Shown here piece by piece: positions 49,884 through 62,599 of a DNA stretch of 64,000 nt. Where the stretch lies: contig VUYV01000216.1 in NCBI GenBank assembly GCA_008711295.1, positions 429,802 through 493,801 on the forward strand. The letters are read 5' to 3'. The notes beneath the pieces are model-generated. The model saw only the letters and a program-made list of their open reading frames with translations, searched no databases and had not been told where the DNA came from. Each line of letters opens with the position of its first letter. Positions within the stretch are counted from its first letter, which is position 1. The translations under genes were made by a program, and so were the position numbers. Origin of the DNA: Anarhynchus alexandrinus. Taxonomy: Eukaryota > Chordata > Aves > Charadriiformes > Charadriidae.

Positions 49884-50768
49884 GTGGACCACAGCTGGCC
49901 AAAGAGCATCGCTGCATCTGGTTTTGGCAACAGGCATCAAAACAGTACATGGGGTTTGAGCATTTCTGCTGATGATACCAAACTGGGAGGGGTGGCTGAC
50001 ACTCCAGAGGACTGCGCTGCCATCCAGCGTGACCTGGACAGGCTGGAGAGCTGGGCAGAGAAGAACCTAATGAGGTTCAACAAAAGCAAGTGCAGGGTCC
50101 TGCACCTGGGGAGGAAGAATTCTGGGCACCAGTATAGGCTAGGGGTGGACCTGCTGGGAAGTAGTTCTGAGGAGAAGGATCTGGGGGTCCTGGTAGATAG
50201 TAAATTATCCATGACCCAGCAATGTGCCCTTGTTGCCAAAAAGGCCAATGGAATCCTGGGCTGCATAGGGAAGAGTGTGTCCAGTAGGTCGAGGGAGATC
50301 ATTCTCCCCCTCTACTCTGCACTGGTGAGGCCACAACTGGAATACTGTGTCCAGTTCTGGGCTCCCCAGTTCAAGAGGGACAGGGAACTGCTGGAGAGAG
50401 TCCAGTGTAGGACAACTAAGATGACTGAGGGATTGGAGCATCTCCCTTATGAGGAAAGGCTGAGAGAGCTGGGACTCTTTAGCCTGGAGGAGAGAAGGCT
50501 GAGGGGAGACCTTATTACTGCGTACAAGTATCTAAAGGGTGGGTTGAAGGAGGATGGAGCCAGACTCTTTTCAGTGGTTCCCAGTGACAGGATGAGGGGC
50601 AATGGGCACAAGTTGGAACATAGGAAGTTCCATTCAAATACACGGAAAAACTTCTTTACGGTTTGGGTGACAGAGCACTGGAACAGGCTGCCCAGGGAGG
50701 TTGTGGAGTCCCCTTCTCTGGAGATTTTCAAGACCCGCCTGGATGCAGTCCTGAGTAATGTGCTCTAG
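49884..50768 (+). pseudogene. Open C-terminal fragment of CR1 ORF2 reverse transcriptase
   Basis: A 294-codon open frame. About the first 22 codons are flanking sequence, and the rest is CR1 ORF2 from the catalytic Asp-Asp box onward. Recognisable parts are [20 protein letters not shown], the thumb-like [75 protein letters not shown] and [16 protein letters not shown]. The aromatic residue normally before Ala-Asp-Asp is Ser here, the fingers/palm part and the endonuclease are missing, and the start Met is not the native one. It is therefore a dead remnant despite the open frame. Confidence 0.85.
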
Positions 50769-50851
50769 GCAATCCTGCTTTGGCAGGGGAGTTGGACTAG
50801 ATGATCTCTAGAGGTCTCTTCCAACTCTGAAAATTCTGTGATTCTGTGATT
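49950..50851 (+). mobile_element. CR1 LINE, 5'-truncated, relatively young copy
   Basis: CR1 homology begins near 49950 at the codons of the reverse-transcriptase Asp-Asp motif (SADDTKLGG). It continues through the whole ORF2 C-terminus, the TTTGGCAGGGGAGTTGGACTAGATGATC tail, and ends with ATTCTGTGATTCTGTGAT (50833-50850), the CR1 3' octamer repeat. There is no poly-A tail and no obvious target-site duplication, as usual for CR1. The coding frame is uninterrupted for about 270 codons, which suggests a more recent insertion than the other CR1 pieces here. Orientation matches the presumed host gene. Confidence 0.94.
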
Positions 50852-52753
50852 TCAGATATTGTGTCCTATTTTTCTTTGTGAAGCGCAAGCAGGAAAGGAG
50901 TCCTTTGCTTCTAATTCATACCTTTATGAACCACAAAGTACAAAATGTGAAGAGCGTATCCAAACCATAGGGGTACAATATATGTCACCTCTCCTTTACT
51001 GCCTAAATGTTAGCTGTCTGCCCAATGTACATAGCGAAAAGAGAGTGAAAGATGCTTTAGAAATATTTAGATATTTTGGAAAGACAGGTCCAGGAAATGA
51101 TTCTTTATATCCGAAATACGTGTCTGAGTTACGTGGGAGGAAGCTGTGGTGGCTCGGTTTCAATGGCTAAAATGAGAGGAGAGGAGACCTACCCTAAATC
51201 TGCCAACCTCCAATTTTGCTTTGTTTACAACTTGAATCAGATATAAATCTGATCTCTGGGGGTTATTTAGGTTTTGATTTCCATTGTTTGTTTTTCTTTA
51301 ACAATAATTCCTACAGTTTAGGGAAGTCCCAGCACATGTGGTTTGGGACTGGAAGATGAAGCGGTCCCTCAACCAATGGCCTAGAAAATTAGAAGGGGGG
51401 AAACACCTGCACATCCCTGCTGGCTGAAGAATTTTGAAAAGGGTGTTTCTTTTGGCAAGAGGAGCTCCCTAGTTGGGGTCACCGTGGAAGCAAAGTGCTT
51501 TGTCCGTATCCTAATTGCTGAGGGAGATTGAGAAGGTTGTAGGCAGGGCTAATTGCTCGAGTGCATTGTCCTCCATCTCTTCTCCTTGAATGGACCCCTG
51601 GAAGCCTTTTATTGAGATGAAGCCGAGTGGCAGCTTCTTAAAATATCAGGGCTGGCTTTATTGAGGAAAGATTGCCCCCCACCTGTCAGACAGTCCCGTG
51701 GTGTAGTTTGGGACAGTTTGGTGACCCTTTGCTCAGGCAAGTTGGAAGGAATATTGAGCTGACATTCTCTCGGAGAGGGTGGCGGGGCTGGAAAGGAGAC
51801 ACCATCAGGACAATCCATGTTTGCTGTAGGATGAACTAAACAATAGAAGTAGCATCAACACACAGAAGAATTAGAAGGGACAAATTCTTTGGGGGACAGG
51901 GAGAAGATGTCTCTAAGGCAAATTTTCTAGTGCACCTGTTTTGTAAATAATTCTCCCCAATTCTTACCGCATCTGTAAAATGGGTGAGTGACTCGTGGTT
52001 ATTTTTCAGAGTTTCTTGCCTTTTTTTTTTTCCTTGTTCGCATAGTTAGTTTGAAAGGTCTCTAAAAGAAGCGTACAAAAAAAAAGAGAAAGAATCTGCT
52101 TCATTGGACTTTTTTGGACTTGTGTAAAAAATGCAACGTACAGATGGAGTAATTTGATTATGCTGGTTTCTTGTAAGCATGTCCGAAAAGCATGGGGTTT
52201 TTTTGCTTTTAATTTGGCAGTGTTTTCGTTTGAGCTATTCTAATACAATGATCTATATAAAGTACATCTGGTCCTTGCTAAGAAGTGTGCTGAGCCCCAT
52301 TTTGCCACCATTGTTATGGGCAGAAACTGCATTTGCCTTTGGCAGAAACAGAAACTCCTGAGAGTGCTAAGAGGGAGCAATTTTGCATGGAAAGGAAAAG
52401 GTGGTCTTAAAACACTTGATTAATATTGTTGCTGAATCTGAAAACTTTTTTATACTAGTGAAGGGAACCAGAAATATGATGCTAGAATACTGTTGTTCCT
52501 AATAATCTCTTTCTGAATGGGTGTGAGGTTTTAAAGTCAAGGGCTTTGACTTCTTCCCAAGGCTCCCTAGTATTTCATGGGCTGCAGAACAATGAACGTG
52601 AAATCCAAAAGGGACCCTGTAAATCTCTTACAGGGCATGCTGGGCTTGGTTTCACCTTCATTTTTAACATCAGAACTCAGTTTATTTTCAATGGGAACTA
52701 AGGTCTAGGCGAGAAACAGGGGAATTACTTCAGTACATAAATGTTTTAATTGA

Positions 52754-52778
52754 CTTTCTCTGACTGACTGAGAGAAAG
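52754..52778. repeat. Short perfect hairpin
   Basis: CTTTCTCT (52754-52761) and AGAGAAAG (52771-52778) are exact reverse complements around a 9-base loop, GACTGACTG. No U-tract terminator logic applies in a vertebrate, and the stem is too short for a microRNA precursor. Confidence 0.5.
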
Positions 52779-55700
52779 CAAGAGGAATTCTGTACATATG
52801 AGATCTTGCCTTGAAATCCTAAACCCGTTGGAAGTGTTGGCAAAACTAACAATGCTTGCAGTAAAGCCAGGATTTCATTCTCTAGCTTCAGGATCTTTGA
52901 AGGGGTGAAGATTTGAGATCATGTCCTGTATCAGAGATGTACAAACAGTTTGCAGAAACCACTGATTCTGTCCTGAAACATAGCCAGCTTTGGAATTGAA
53001 TGCACCCAAATTTAATAACTCACATCAACAGTGCTGTTGAGGATAAAACTGAAGAAGTATGGTTGTTTTCATCCTGAGTGTATCACATCCTATTGAAACT
53101 GCAGCCGGCAGGATGTAGAATAAATTATAAAGTGCTAATTCAGTTATTTTATTTAACTCTTCCTTTTTTGGATACTTTTTCATGGATATTCAATGCCCTT
53201 CTTTAAGTGTAGCTTCCCAGGTTTGTTGATTTATGACAATTATTTTCATGTATGAAATCCTGTTACTGAGTAACAAAAATACGTAGTTGATTGTACAAGA
53301 TTTTTTTTTTCTCTCAGAGTATATTCTGGACTTTTCTGAACGTAAATTTATTAACCTCATTCTTTCAAGTAGTTATTAAAAGGTTCATTCTTGCTTGTTT
53401 TGGGGTTAGGTGGGTAACATTTAGGGCAGAAGTAATGCGTATAGTCTACCAACATTTCCACAATATCTAAGTTTGATGTTGAGCTTCATGTTTTTCTCAT
53501 TTTAGGAGTCGGGGTTTTAAACTTTGATTTTAAGCCAGCTTCCAAGATAAAGGTAACAGAGAGTACCCATGACGTTTCCCCCCCAATAATACTCCCTCTT
53601 ACTTTTCTTGATACAACCCAGCAGCTGGAATGCACGCCTCGCAGCTCAGCTCCTAAAGAAGGTCCTACAACCATAGCTCGCTATCAGTTTGGCAAACATT
53701 AGTCACTGTTGCGGCTGAATTTCCGATTGGCATTCTTGGGTTTGTGCCATCTGTGTCACGTGTCATTTTTGTCAGTGAACAAAGTAGGCGTTGCAGATAC
53801 GCGGACCTGCAAGTGCAGTATTCTAAAGAAATAATTTTTGAGTGAGATTAGTTACTTATAACCTAACTATGGTATCTTTTACAGAAGAAAATTATTAAAA
53901 CTGACGTATTTTCTGATGTCACACATATTTAAGCATTTACATTGATTTTCTGCTGAATGTACCGCTAAATCTTTTAATTGCGTTTCCTTGGGCATGGTTG
54001 TTACTTAGGGCAAAGAACGTGAACTCTGCGTTGGGGAAAATCAACTGGCCTTTTTTTGAAGGATTTTTCCACAGCCTGGGCATGGACATCAGCCCAGTTC
54101 TTTAGCTTACAGAGGTGGTATGTCTATCTACCATCCTCAGTCCAAGGGAAAGCTACTTTGGAAAGCAAAGCGGCATAGAAATATAAATTTTTACATGAAG
54201 GAGAGTGTGTGAATATCTATAGTTATGACATCCATCCTTAAAAACTGGGTTTACCCTTTTCCTTCTCCATTTGGCTGCAATTCAGTGATACTGGTTGTTT
54301 TATCCAGTACGGTCCCCACCCAGGAAAGGGCTTTAGAAATTCATTCCTCTATTGCAGAGTTGAGTGGGGCATTAATTTAGCAGTGGTGCATTAAAAGAAC
54401 AGCAATGAGAAATACAAGTTGGGAGGGAGTAATTTCAGATTACTTTATAGGAAAATAATACTCCCTGGGCTTATTTACACAATATCCAAATACTTTTTCT
54501 TACTTCTTGGTAAAGGTTGATCAGACCAATAATTGGGCTGTGTAGCAGGGAAACAACCTCTTATTTGTCAGAGACTTGACCACCAACACATTCTTTAAGA
54601 ATTCTGCTATTTTATGGAAGAAAGCTGACTTCTTATATTTTTTTACCCTATATTTGGCATCTATTCCCTTACATATTCTGATGGAAAATGTTGCACAATT
54701 CATGCATTTAGTTATGTTAACAGTATTTATAGTGAGTTACAGTACATTACACTAATGAAGAAGTTTAATTCTACCTCTTTACCTAGCTATAAAATAAACT
54801 ATTTTATACAAATGAAAAGTTGAAAGCTTGGGAAAAATATTTTTCTTTCTCTCTGAAATTACACAGCATCTCAGCTTGAAACCATATTTGCTGTAGGCCC
54901 CTTGTTCTTATGACTTGGAGTATATTTAGAGATTGACTGGAGCTGAAAGAAGTGAAATTCAGCTAGATCACAATTTCCATCTCTTTAAAATAGCTAAAAA
55001 GAAGAACAGGGAAAGAGAAATCTAATTTTGATTTTTTTAATTCGTATCCGTGAGCGTAGCCACTTCCTTGCAATTTCATGTGAGGTCTCAAGAAGACCCA
55101 TGCTATTGTATTTTGTTGGCATTAGTTGTAACTTCTCATTAACTTTTGCTGAGGTCAAGGTTTCTAATTCAATTTTAATGGGCTAATGGAAGCTTGGTGA
55201 ACTTCAGATGGGATCTCAGTTGAAATAAGTAGACAGCAGCCTCTGTTCTTTTATCGGGGTCTTCTCTAAAAAGCATACCAACCCAGAAAAAACAAACCCA
55301 AAAAACTTGATCAAGGAAGCCAAGGCAGCTTGTTAGCTTGTCAGCTAACAGCATGGCAAGCAGCGTGTCACATCAAGAGGACTGTTGCCTGTCTCATTTG
55401 CTTTTCCTTCTCCTCAAGGGTAGCAGTGCTTCTCTTGCCTGTGCTCCTGTCCGCACCAGTCATTTCGGGGTGCTTCCCAGGGGTTGAAACCTGGGAAGGG
55501 AGAAGGGCTTCTCTTCCCAGGGGAGCATGATGACCAACGGGAAGGACACGTGGAGGCTGCCCTCCGGTAGAGGGCTGAGAGTGTGGCATTACGTGTTTTC
55601 TGGGTGTACAGGTATATATCAGCTGGGAGCAAGCAGTGCCTGGTTTGGGACTGGGAGTCCATATTGCACATGCTTTTAAAGGGATGTGAAAGTGGGGTAG

Positions 55701-56616
55701 ATGCACAAAGGCTGAGGAAAGAGTAGGGGTCACACGGTTTTGACTTAAATAATTCAGAAAGTGAGGAGTACCTGAGTGAGAAAGGGGAAAAATACCGGTA
55801 AGCTTGTCAAAGCATCATTGGAAAGTGGGAGGAGGGAGGGGCTGGGAAAGGGAATCAGGTTATAGAAGAGAGCAGAAGAAAGGCAACTAAGAGGAGAGGG
55901 AGGCCAGGGGAATATAAGTGGCGGGAAAATGAGTTTTTGGAAAGAAACTTCCTTGGTTTATTTAGAAGAAAACTCCATGAAGAAAGAAACAAGTATAAAA
56001 GAAGGACTGAGAAAGAGAAATTAAATGCTTAAAACGTTATGGAGGAAAGTAGGTTGCAGGAAAATGGGAAAGATAGTGATTTGAAAAACGGAAGAATATG
56101 TTATGGGAAACAATGGGGATTTTTTTGTTTGTGAATGGTTTAAAATATGATACTTAGATTTTTCTTTTCAGCATGGGAGGGAGGGCATAAGCAGTCATTC
56201 CTGCTGTGCTTAGCACCACGTGGACACCAGAGCACGTGCACTACACAGTATTGCACATAGTGTCTCTCTGCAGTACGGTCTCTATCAGAGCTGTCCAGAG
56301 CGGGGACTGGCTGCTTTCTCGTGCAGGGCTGCTGCTTTGGCTTCTTTAGTAAGTCTGCTCATAAACAGCAATTTTAATTTAAGAAGTCCCTTATTTTATA
56401 GTTAGATGCATGTGATCAAAATACCACAGACTTGTATTCATTGTGCATGTGTGAAGAATGGCTATGAGGACCATAGCTTTCGTACTTAATTGCTTATATT
56501 GACATTATCATATTGAATAGTAGCAGTATTTTCAATTTTCAAATAATTTCATTTTCTCGGTGATTTGTTCAGTGTAACTAACTCTTTGTTCCCCCAATTT
56601 GGAGTCCTCATGGCTC

Positions 56617-56708
56617 ATTTATTTATTTATACATTTATTGTTTAGCTAGAATACGTATTTTATATATGTAAAATATTATTTACTTATTTATTTATTTATT
56701 TTTATTTC
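56617..56708. repeat. TTTA-rich low-complexity patch
   Basis: (ATTT)n at 56617-56630 and again (TTTA)n at 56692-56707, separated by about 60 AT-rich bases including TATATATG. Confidence 0.85.
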
Positions 56709-59700
56709 TTTCAAAAAATCCCTACCAGGTGCAATTGAACTTGCCAAAGACTGCAGAAGCTTGGCTTGCCTTGTCCCGTTGCTTTTGCCGGCATTTCATT
56801 TTCCCAGTGTCCTTAATCCTGGCAATCTGTTTTGGGTGTTTGTACACTGAATAGCAGGCAAAAGGACCACTGGCAAATACAGCACTGCTTGGTCTGCTGT
56901 TCTCCTCAGAACAAGTAACTTACGGTACAACTGGTTTTATCATTTCAGGATTGTTATTCGAGTGAGTGGATAGGATAGGCAGATGTCTTCTGGCTGCACC
57001 TCCTTTCTGTATTTTGTTATCCTCTGCTGTCTTTGGAGTTTGAGGCCATTCAGGACAATCTGGATGGAGCAGGGCAAGAAGGAATGCCTGCATATGGTAT
57101 TCTTGTGGCAGTCCTGTAATAATATTTTTTATCTGCAAACTAGAAATGCTTTTAAAAGAGCATTATTGTTCGCATCGATGATTTGCAGATGGGCAAGGTG
57201 CACCATGGAGCATCTGGGATAAGGTCACATAGGTAGTTGTCACTTTGGGAAGAGGTTCTACTTTTGGTTTCTGCATGTCGTAACTTCACTTTTTTGTTAT
57301 GCTGCTTTGCAGGGTGCGTGAATGCAGAATAGCTCTTTTTTTGGCGCCACGATAAAGCTAGATGAAAGCACATTCAAATTTTATAAACATTTTAATGGCA
57401 GTGGCGGCTATTCATGTTAAGAGAACAGAGTCTGTGTGATCCCACTGAGGGCAAAAGGATTTGTCTAAGGAAGAATTGCAGGTCCAGGAAAACACGTGCT
57501 TTAGGAATACTGCCCTGCTAATTTGCTTGGGCTTGCCTGCGTGCTGAGATGAGTCACCCGTAGAAATCTATCAAATCCTGGTTGGGGAGTGGTCTCTTTA
57601 CTCTATATTTACTTATGGGAACATAACCTCTCTCTCTTAATCTCTGTGCCATAGTCTTTAGGACATTACTACCGTGTGATGAAACTGAATATTTTTATGG
57701 AATCTATTGTGTAGTGCCAGTGGACCTGAATAGGAGAAATGATACTGGAGAGAGCATAAAAGGAGTTTCTTTTCTTTTTAGATGGGCGTAAGGGAGTTCA
57801 ATATTACCAGAAAAACTGCTTTGAACAATGCTGATAAAGGAGAGGTTTAATGAGGCTGGGGCTGTTTGCAGAAAATTAGTCCGCATTAGGGTAATATTCC
57901 TTCAGGGAGCGTTTATAATGCCTGCAGGAATGTGGGGGGGGGAGCGGATCGGATTCCGGCGCAACCTTGCAAGCTTTCAGCTGCCGACGTGCGGTGCACC
58001 TGCGTGTTCCCCTGTCTGACCTCAGAGCAGGCTTGAAAAGCTCTGGCATCTGGAAGTGCGAGGAAAGATCAGGTTTTTCATTTTTCTGACCAAAAAAAAA
58101 CCCCAAACCCATCTTTTTCTAGACACTTAGAATGCTTTGGATTTTACATCTTTTTAAAGGATATGGGAAACTATTTTGTGGGTATGCTTTTTAGTTGTTT
58201 GGGGGTTGAGGGGGTGGCCTTTACATTTCATTAAACTAGTATCTTAGATCTCATGGATATATGTCCAAACAGATTATTAGTATTCAGTTAAAAAATTTGG
58301 TTAGTTGGCAAGACTCGAGAAAATAGTTTCATATTCTGTTGCTTATCTCGGTAAGAACGTTCTCCCTAGCAAGTGCAGATTCAGGCATGACAGCTTCGCC
58401 ATTTATCTCATTCGCAGAGGTCTGGGATAGCATCTCATTTTCAAATTGTAGCGATGTGGAGATAAAATGTAAATACTGCTCTACAAGGATTGCTCTACAC
58501 TTCATAATGTTGTACTCCAAAACTGGTATCTGCGTAGTAACTTGCAAATTCTAAGTGCGTGTAATTTGCATTGCTTGGAATTAACTGTTTTGTAATTACA
58601 CTTTGATTTGTGTTTCTTTATCAGACATTGTGGAGTGGTTAAGCTGTGCTGCTTATGAACTTCCATGGCAGTAATTTTGCAGTATAAAATTGTGCTTATT
58701 AAATGCACAGATTTTCCTTTTTGGAATTTAAAAGTCACTCGCTTTGGCATCTGTAGCTTATTTCTTGCAACCTATTTAATTGAGTAGCTTCTCTGTTTAT
58801 CTTAAAATGCAGATAAATGGCTTTCAGAGCAGTGTTTATAGCTTAATAGTTCCTGAAATAAGAGTCAACATTATCTCCTAGACTCTACCAGTCATAACTA
58901 ATGATCCCTCTGCTTACACTGTTGAGCAAGTCAGGAGACACTGAACTCTGCAGAGAGCAAGGGCCCTGTGCAGTGGGAGGATAGTTTGTATGTGATGGCG
59001 CCTGGTAGACAAGGCTTTCATGGCTCAGTAGTGTTAATTGGGAACCAAAATTTGTCCTCAGCCACCTCTAACCTCCTATCACTGAACTATTCTTCTACGA
59101 ATACAGATGCAGACCCGAGGGTGAGTTGGCAGCATACAATAGTCTCGCTTCCCTCATCATTTAAAGTAAATAATATCAGTTTACCCTTATATTTCCTTCA
59201 GTTTTGCCCATCAGAGCACATTTTGCAACATGAAATCTCTGCAGAAATTTGGGATATTTTCAATGTTCCAAGCATCACTGGCAGGCAGCCTAACGGAGGC
59301 ATTGTGTTGAGGCTGAAAGAGGATGAGAAAATAATCAGGCAGCTGGCAGTTACCACGTTTTGTCCTAGGGCTTTTTTTATGACATTTTAATATATTAATG
59401 AAAGTAAGATGCCTTTTTTATATTTTCCTGACAAGTCCTTTGGCTTGGTTCCTGAATGGAGAGTGGTAGGCTTTCCTTTGTAATAGGGTTAAGTGCATGC
59501 TTCAGGAAGAGAGAGGGGAAAGAAAGAAAAAAGGAGTAGATTTACCACTCATGAGAAATGCTATGTTATTATTACCTTGGGAACAAAGGTTGCCTGTTAG
59601 TTCATGAAATTTAAATAATATGGGGAGCAACAATGCCTCATGGCCTTACGCATTTAATATTCTTCTACACTTCTGTCAACTTGTTCGTATGATCTTTTAC

Positions 59701-62099
59701 CTGAGATTTTTTAACTTGCAAGTGTATTTATTGGAAATTGCAATATAGGTTTGGTGAGATGGATATTGGCCTTGAAGAATTTCAGCCAGGACAATGGTCT
59801 GGTTTCAAATAGGCAATCCAACAGCCAGCTTTTGCTGGCTTTAGGTGTGTTTTAGCTAGTGATATACAAAGCAATCTCCGTACCTAATTCCTATGTCTCC
59901 ACAGCCATCTAGTCCACTGTTTTGAAAAGCTAATTAAATGTAAACATTTAGGTGGGTGACCGGTTGTAAAAGGAACTGTATACGAAAGCTGTATCAGTGT
60001 TGTTTATGCTTCAACTTCCATGTTTTTCATTGTTTTTCTGAGCTTTCACATTATCTTAAAAGTAGGTTTTGAGCTTTGTCTTGGCTGGGGAACAGCAGGC
60101 TGGTACAGAGCACAGTCTGGGTAACACCACATACGGTGCAAAGGCCGCACTATGCGAAGAAAGCAAATTCAAAACACTACTTACAGCTCTGAAGATGTTT
60201 TTATTGGACATTCCCGTGAATGGACTACAAGTGACACAAGGGAGAATAAGGAGGAGGAGGCCTTTGGAGAGATAAAGAGGAGGAACATGATGGCTGCCAG
60301 GAGCACCACCATGCAGTTCAAGCAGTTCCTAGCCAGACCATGTTACAACATTGCATGGGCAGAGGGTGGCACGCCATGTGTCTTTTTCACGTGGTATGTG
60401 TGCTCTTGTTAGCACGTACCAGTAGCTCTCTAAAGTAGGGACGCAGCAGGAACAGACCAAACAGTATGGAGGAGGAAAAATTCAACTGTTGCCTCTGCTG
60501 GTATCCCATAGCTTTAAAAAAGCACGTGTAAGGCTCCAAAAAAAGGAAATAAGTATTTGCAAAGACAATATATGCAAATTTTTTGAAAGAGGAAATTGGA
60601 GGCGACTTTTTTATTTTGATGTTGATGTTTTATGGAGTCTCGTTTCTTACTTTTTCCCTCTCTAGATCAAATCAAATATCCAGATACCTATCTTTGGTTA
60701 CTGCACTAGGAATCATTCTGGTTTCACTCAGCATCCTGAAGAGTCAGCCCTTCTGTATGAAATCACTTGAAAATTCATATAGTTCCAGATTAGTTTTGAA
60801 CATTTTCTCATAGGAATATAGCTCTTATTTCTTTGGAAATAATCCCGTTGGTAAACAACAGCAGCAATAAGCCTTCCAACAAGAAATTGGATACATAGTC
60901 CTGAATGTGCAGATACCTCTTATTTTCATTACCAGTTTCCAAACATGGAATTAGATTAGGTAAGGATGGAGCAGAAACTGAAGTATCATTTTGTAGAGAA
61001 AAGTATTTAAGTACAAAATGCTGTGAGCATGTTCTGACTGCAATGTCTGATGTTTACGGCTTAATATCAGAAAGAAAAGCTGATTAGTAACAGTAGCTAT
61101 GGGTCATCTCTAGCAGTTACATACTAGCATGGAAATGATAGATGTTATGTGTTATGTGAAGGGGATGTGATATATTAAATGACCATGTTATCTGGAATAA
61201 ATATCAATTACCAGACTACTTTTCCTTGCATTAAATTTACAAGCTAACTAAATTATTTCAAGGCTGTGAAGTAATAATCTGTGGGTTTTTTTTAAAAATA
61301 ATATTCTTTTGTTACGTATCTGTACAGACCACAATTAAAGGGAATGTTTAACAGTGGTTAGGCAAGTTGTAAGGCAAATATCAGGATAATTAATTACTCT
61401 CGACTGTTACGTGTCTACCCTGAAGTGCAATTCTTGCTGTCTTTCCATTATGGGACCAAATTTTGCTGCTCTTTGTATACAGCTTTTGTCAAGTTCCCTA
61501 TCTTTTTGTTTTGTGATGTGTTATGATAAAAACTTTGTATCCTGGTAGCAACTCCACGATCTCTTTGGCATCCCTGTCTCTGAAAAAAAAATCACAAATT
61601 GCTGGTTGTATGCCGTCTCTTGCAATAGCCTATTCTCTATCGGCATTTTTTGGTTTGCCTTATAAACTAAACAAGAGGAAGTCTAAAAACATTGAAACCT
61701 TCCCGTGATTGCGCTCACTGGAAAACATGTATTGAGTGGGGTAAATGAGAGCCAGGCTGCCCTGGTGTATCCCGTATCGCAGGTAGACCCACTTTAAAGG
61801 GAGGTGGGGAGCAGAAGGCTCCAGCTCCAGTGTGCATTCACGTACTGACCTGGGAAGCTGCTGTCAACCATCTGGAAATAGTTACAAATACTGTATTGCT
61901 CAGAATCTTTATTTTATTTCTAATTCCAGGATTTTCTTTTTTCTTCCACCTTTCTGCTGTCATATCCTATGTAGCCTGAATATTGCTTTGCGCCTGGCTG
62001 AAGTAGTATTGTTTGCCAGCTTACAATCAAAGGGAGTACAGAGTAAAACAGCTGAGCCGTATTAGGCAGAGGCAGTCTGGACTACATTTCTTTACTGCT

Positions 62100-62240
62100 G
62101 AATAACACGCCACAGGTGCAGGATTAGCCCGGCGTACGGCGCTGTGTTTGCTTAGCGGAGCCCCCCGAGCCGCCCTCTGCCTCCTCACATGACTCTCATC
62201 TTCGGGGAATCTGGCAGCGATGTAGGAAGCCCGCCGAAAC
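62100..62240. promoter_or_regulatory. Small GC/CpG-rich patch with donor-like site, possible alternative first exon
   Basis: Starting near 62125 the sequence carries GCCCGGCGTACGGCGC, AGCGGAGCCCCCCGAGCCGCC and CCCGCCGAAACCC, then AGTGTAAGTAG at 62244-62254, which contains the donor-like GTAAGT. An alternative promoter and non-coding first exon inside a long intron would look like this. A second CpG cluster follows at about 62495-62575. No coding start with good context links to the donor. Transcript evidence would be decisive. Confidence 0.3.
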
Positions 62241-62286
62241 CCAGTGTAAGTAGAAGGCTTAGCTTTTCAGCTCACAAAGCACTTGC

Positions 62287-62370
62287 GCTTTTTTTTCCCC
62301 CCTGTCTTTTTTCCCTTTTTCTTCTTTTTTACTTTTTCTTTCTTTTATTTTCATTTTAATTTTTATTTAA
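62287..62370. repeat. Polypyrimidine tract
   Basis: About 85 bases almost entirely T and C on the plus strand (runs of T6-T8 and C6) with only a few purines. It lies between the donor-like site at 62248 and the CpG cluster at 62495. It is low-complexity; its translation as a Phe-rich peptide is meaningless. Confidence 0.85.
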
Positions 62371-62508
62371 AGCCTGTCTTTAGAAAAACACTAAAGAAAC
62401 TGAAAAAAAAAATTAAAACAATGAAGTTCCGTGGGTTTTGCAGAAAGGTCAAAGAGGAAAATGCGTGACTTGAAAAAACAAAAAGCAGCATCGTTGGCGT
62501 GCTGGCGA

Positions 62509-62537
62509 GATGCGGGGCTGCCCGATGCGGGGCTGCC
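62509..62537. repeat. Short tandem duplication in a CpG cluster
   Basis: GATGCGGGGCTGCCC occurs twice back-to-back (starts at about 62509 and 62523), within a GC-rich stretch extending to about 62575. Confidence 0.75.
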
Positions 62538-62599
62538 CCGTGGGGCGGTGGGGAGCCGGCTGCTCTTGGTGCGGGCTGTCTTGTGTTTGAAGCTTTAGT

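Larger units (their letters stand above)
43563..49949. other. Non-coding stretch of presumed intron
   Basis: No exon, RNA gene or clear transposon is recognised. Contains a 48-base tandem duplication (47901-47990), an A-run (48284-48298), (AAAT)n at 49266-49287 and a (GATA)n-like patch at 49353-49372. A moderately CpG-rich patch at about 49610-49830 precedes the CR1 insertion. Open frames in it (for example 49465-49722) show no recognisable domain. Confidence 0.55.
50852..62090. other. Non-coding stretch of presumed intron
   Basis: AT-rich with no recognised exon or RNA gene. It contains an 8-base-stem hairpin at 52754-52778, a TTTA-rich low-complexity patch at 56617-56708, and a short CpG-containing stretch at about 57930-58015. 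The open frames here (up to 140 codons, for example 58968-59390) have no domain resemblance. Confidence 0.55.

Noticed and set aside
58968..59390. 140-codon open frame, considered as a possible exon
   Set aside because: No recognisable domain, no good start context and no flanking acceptor/donor pair. Its length is not exceptional for 64 kb searched in six frames.
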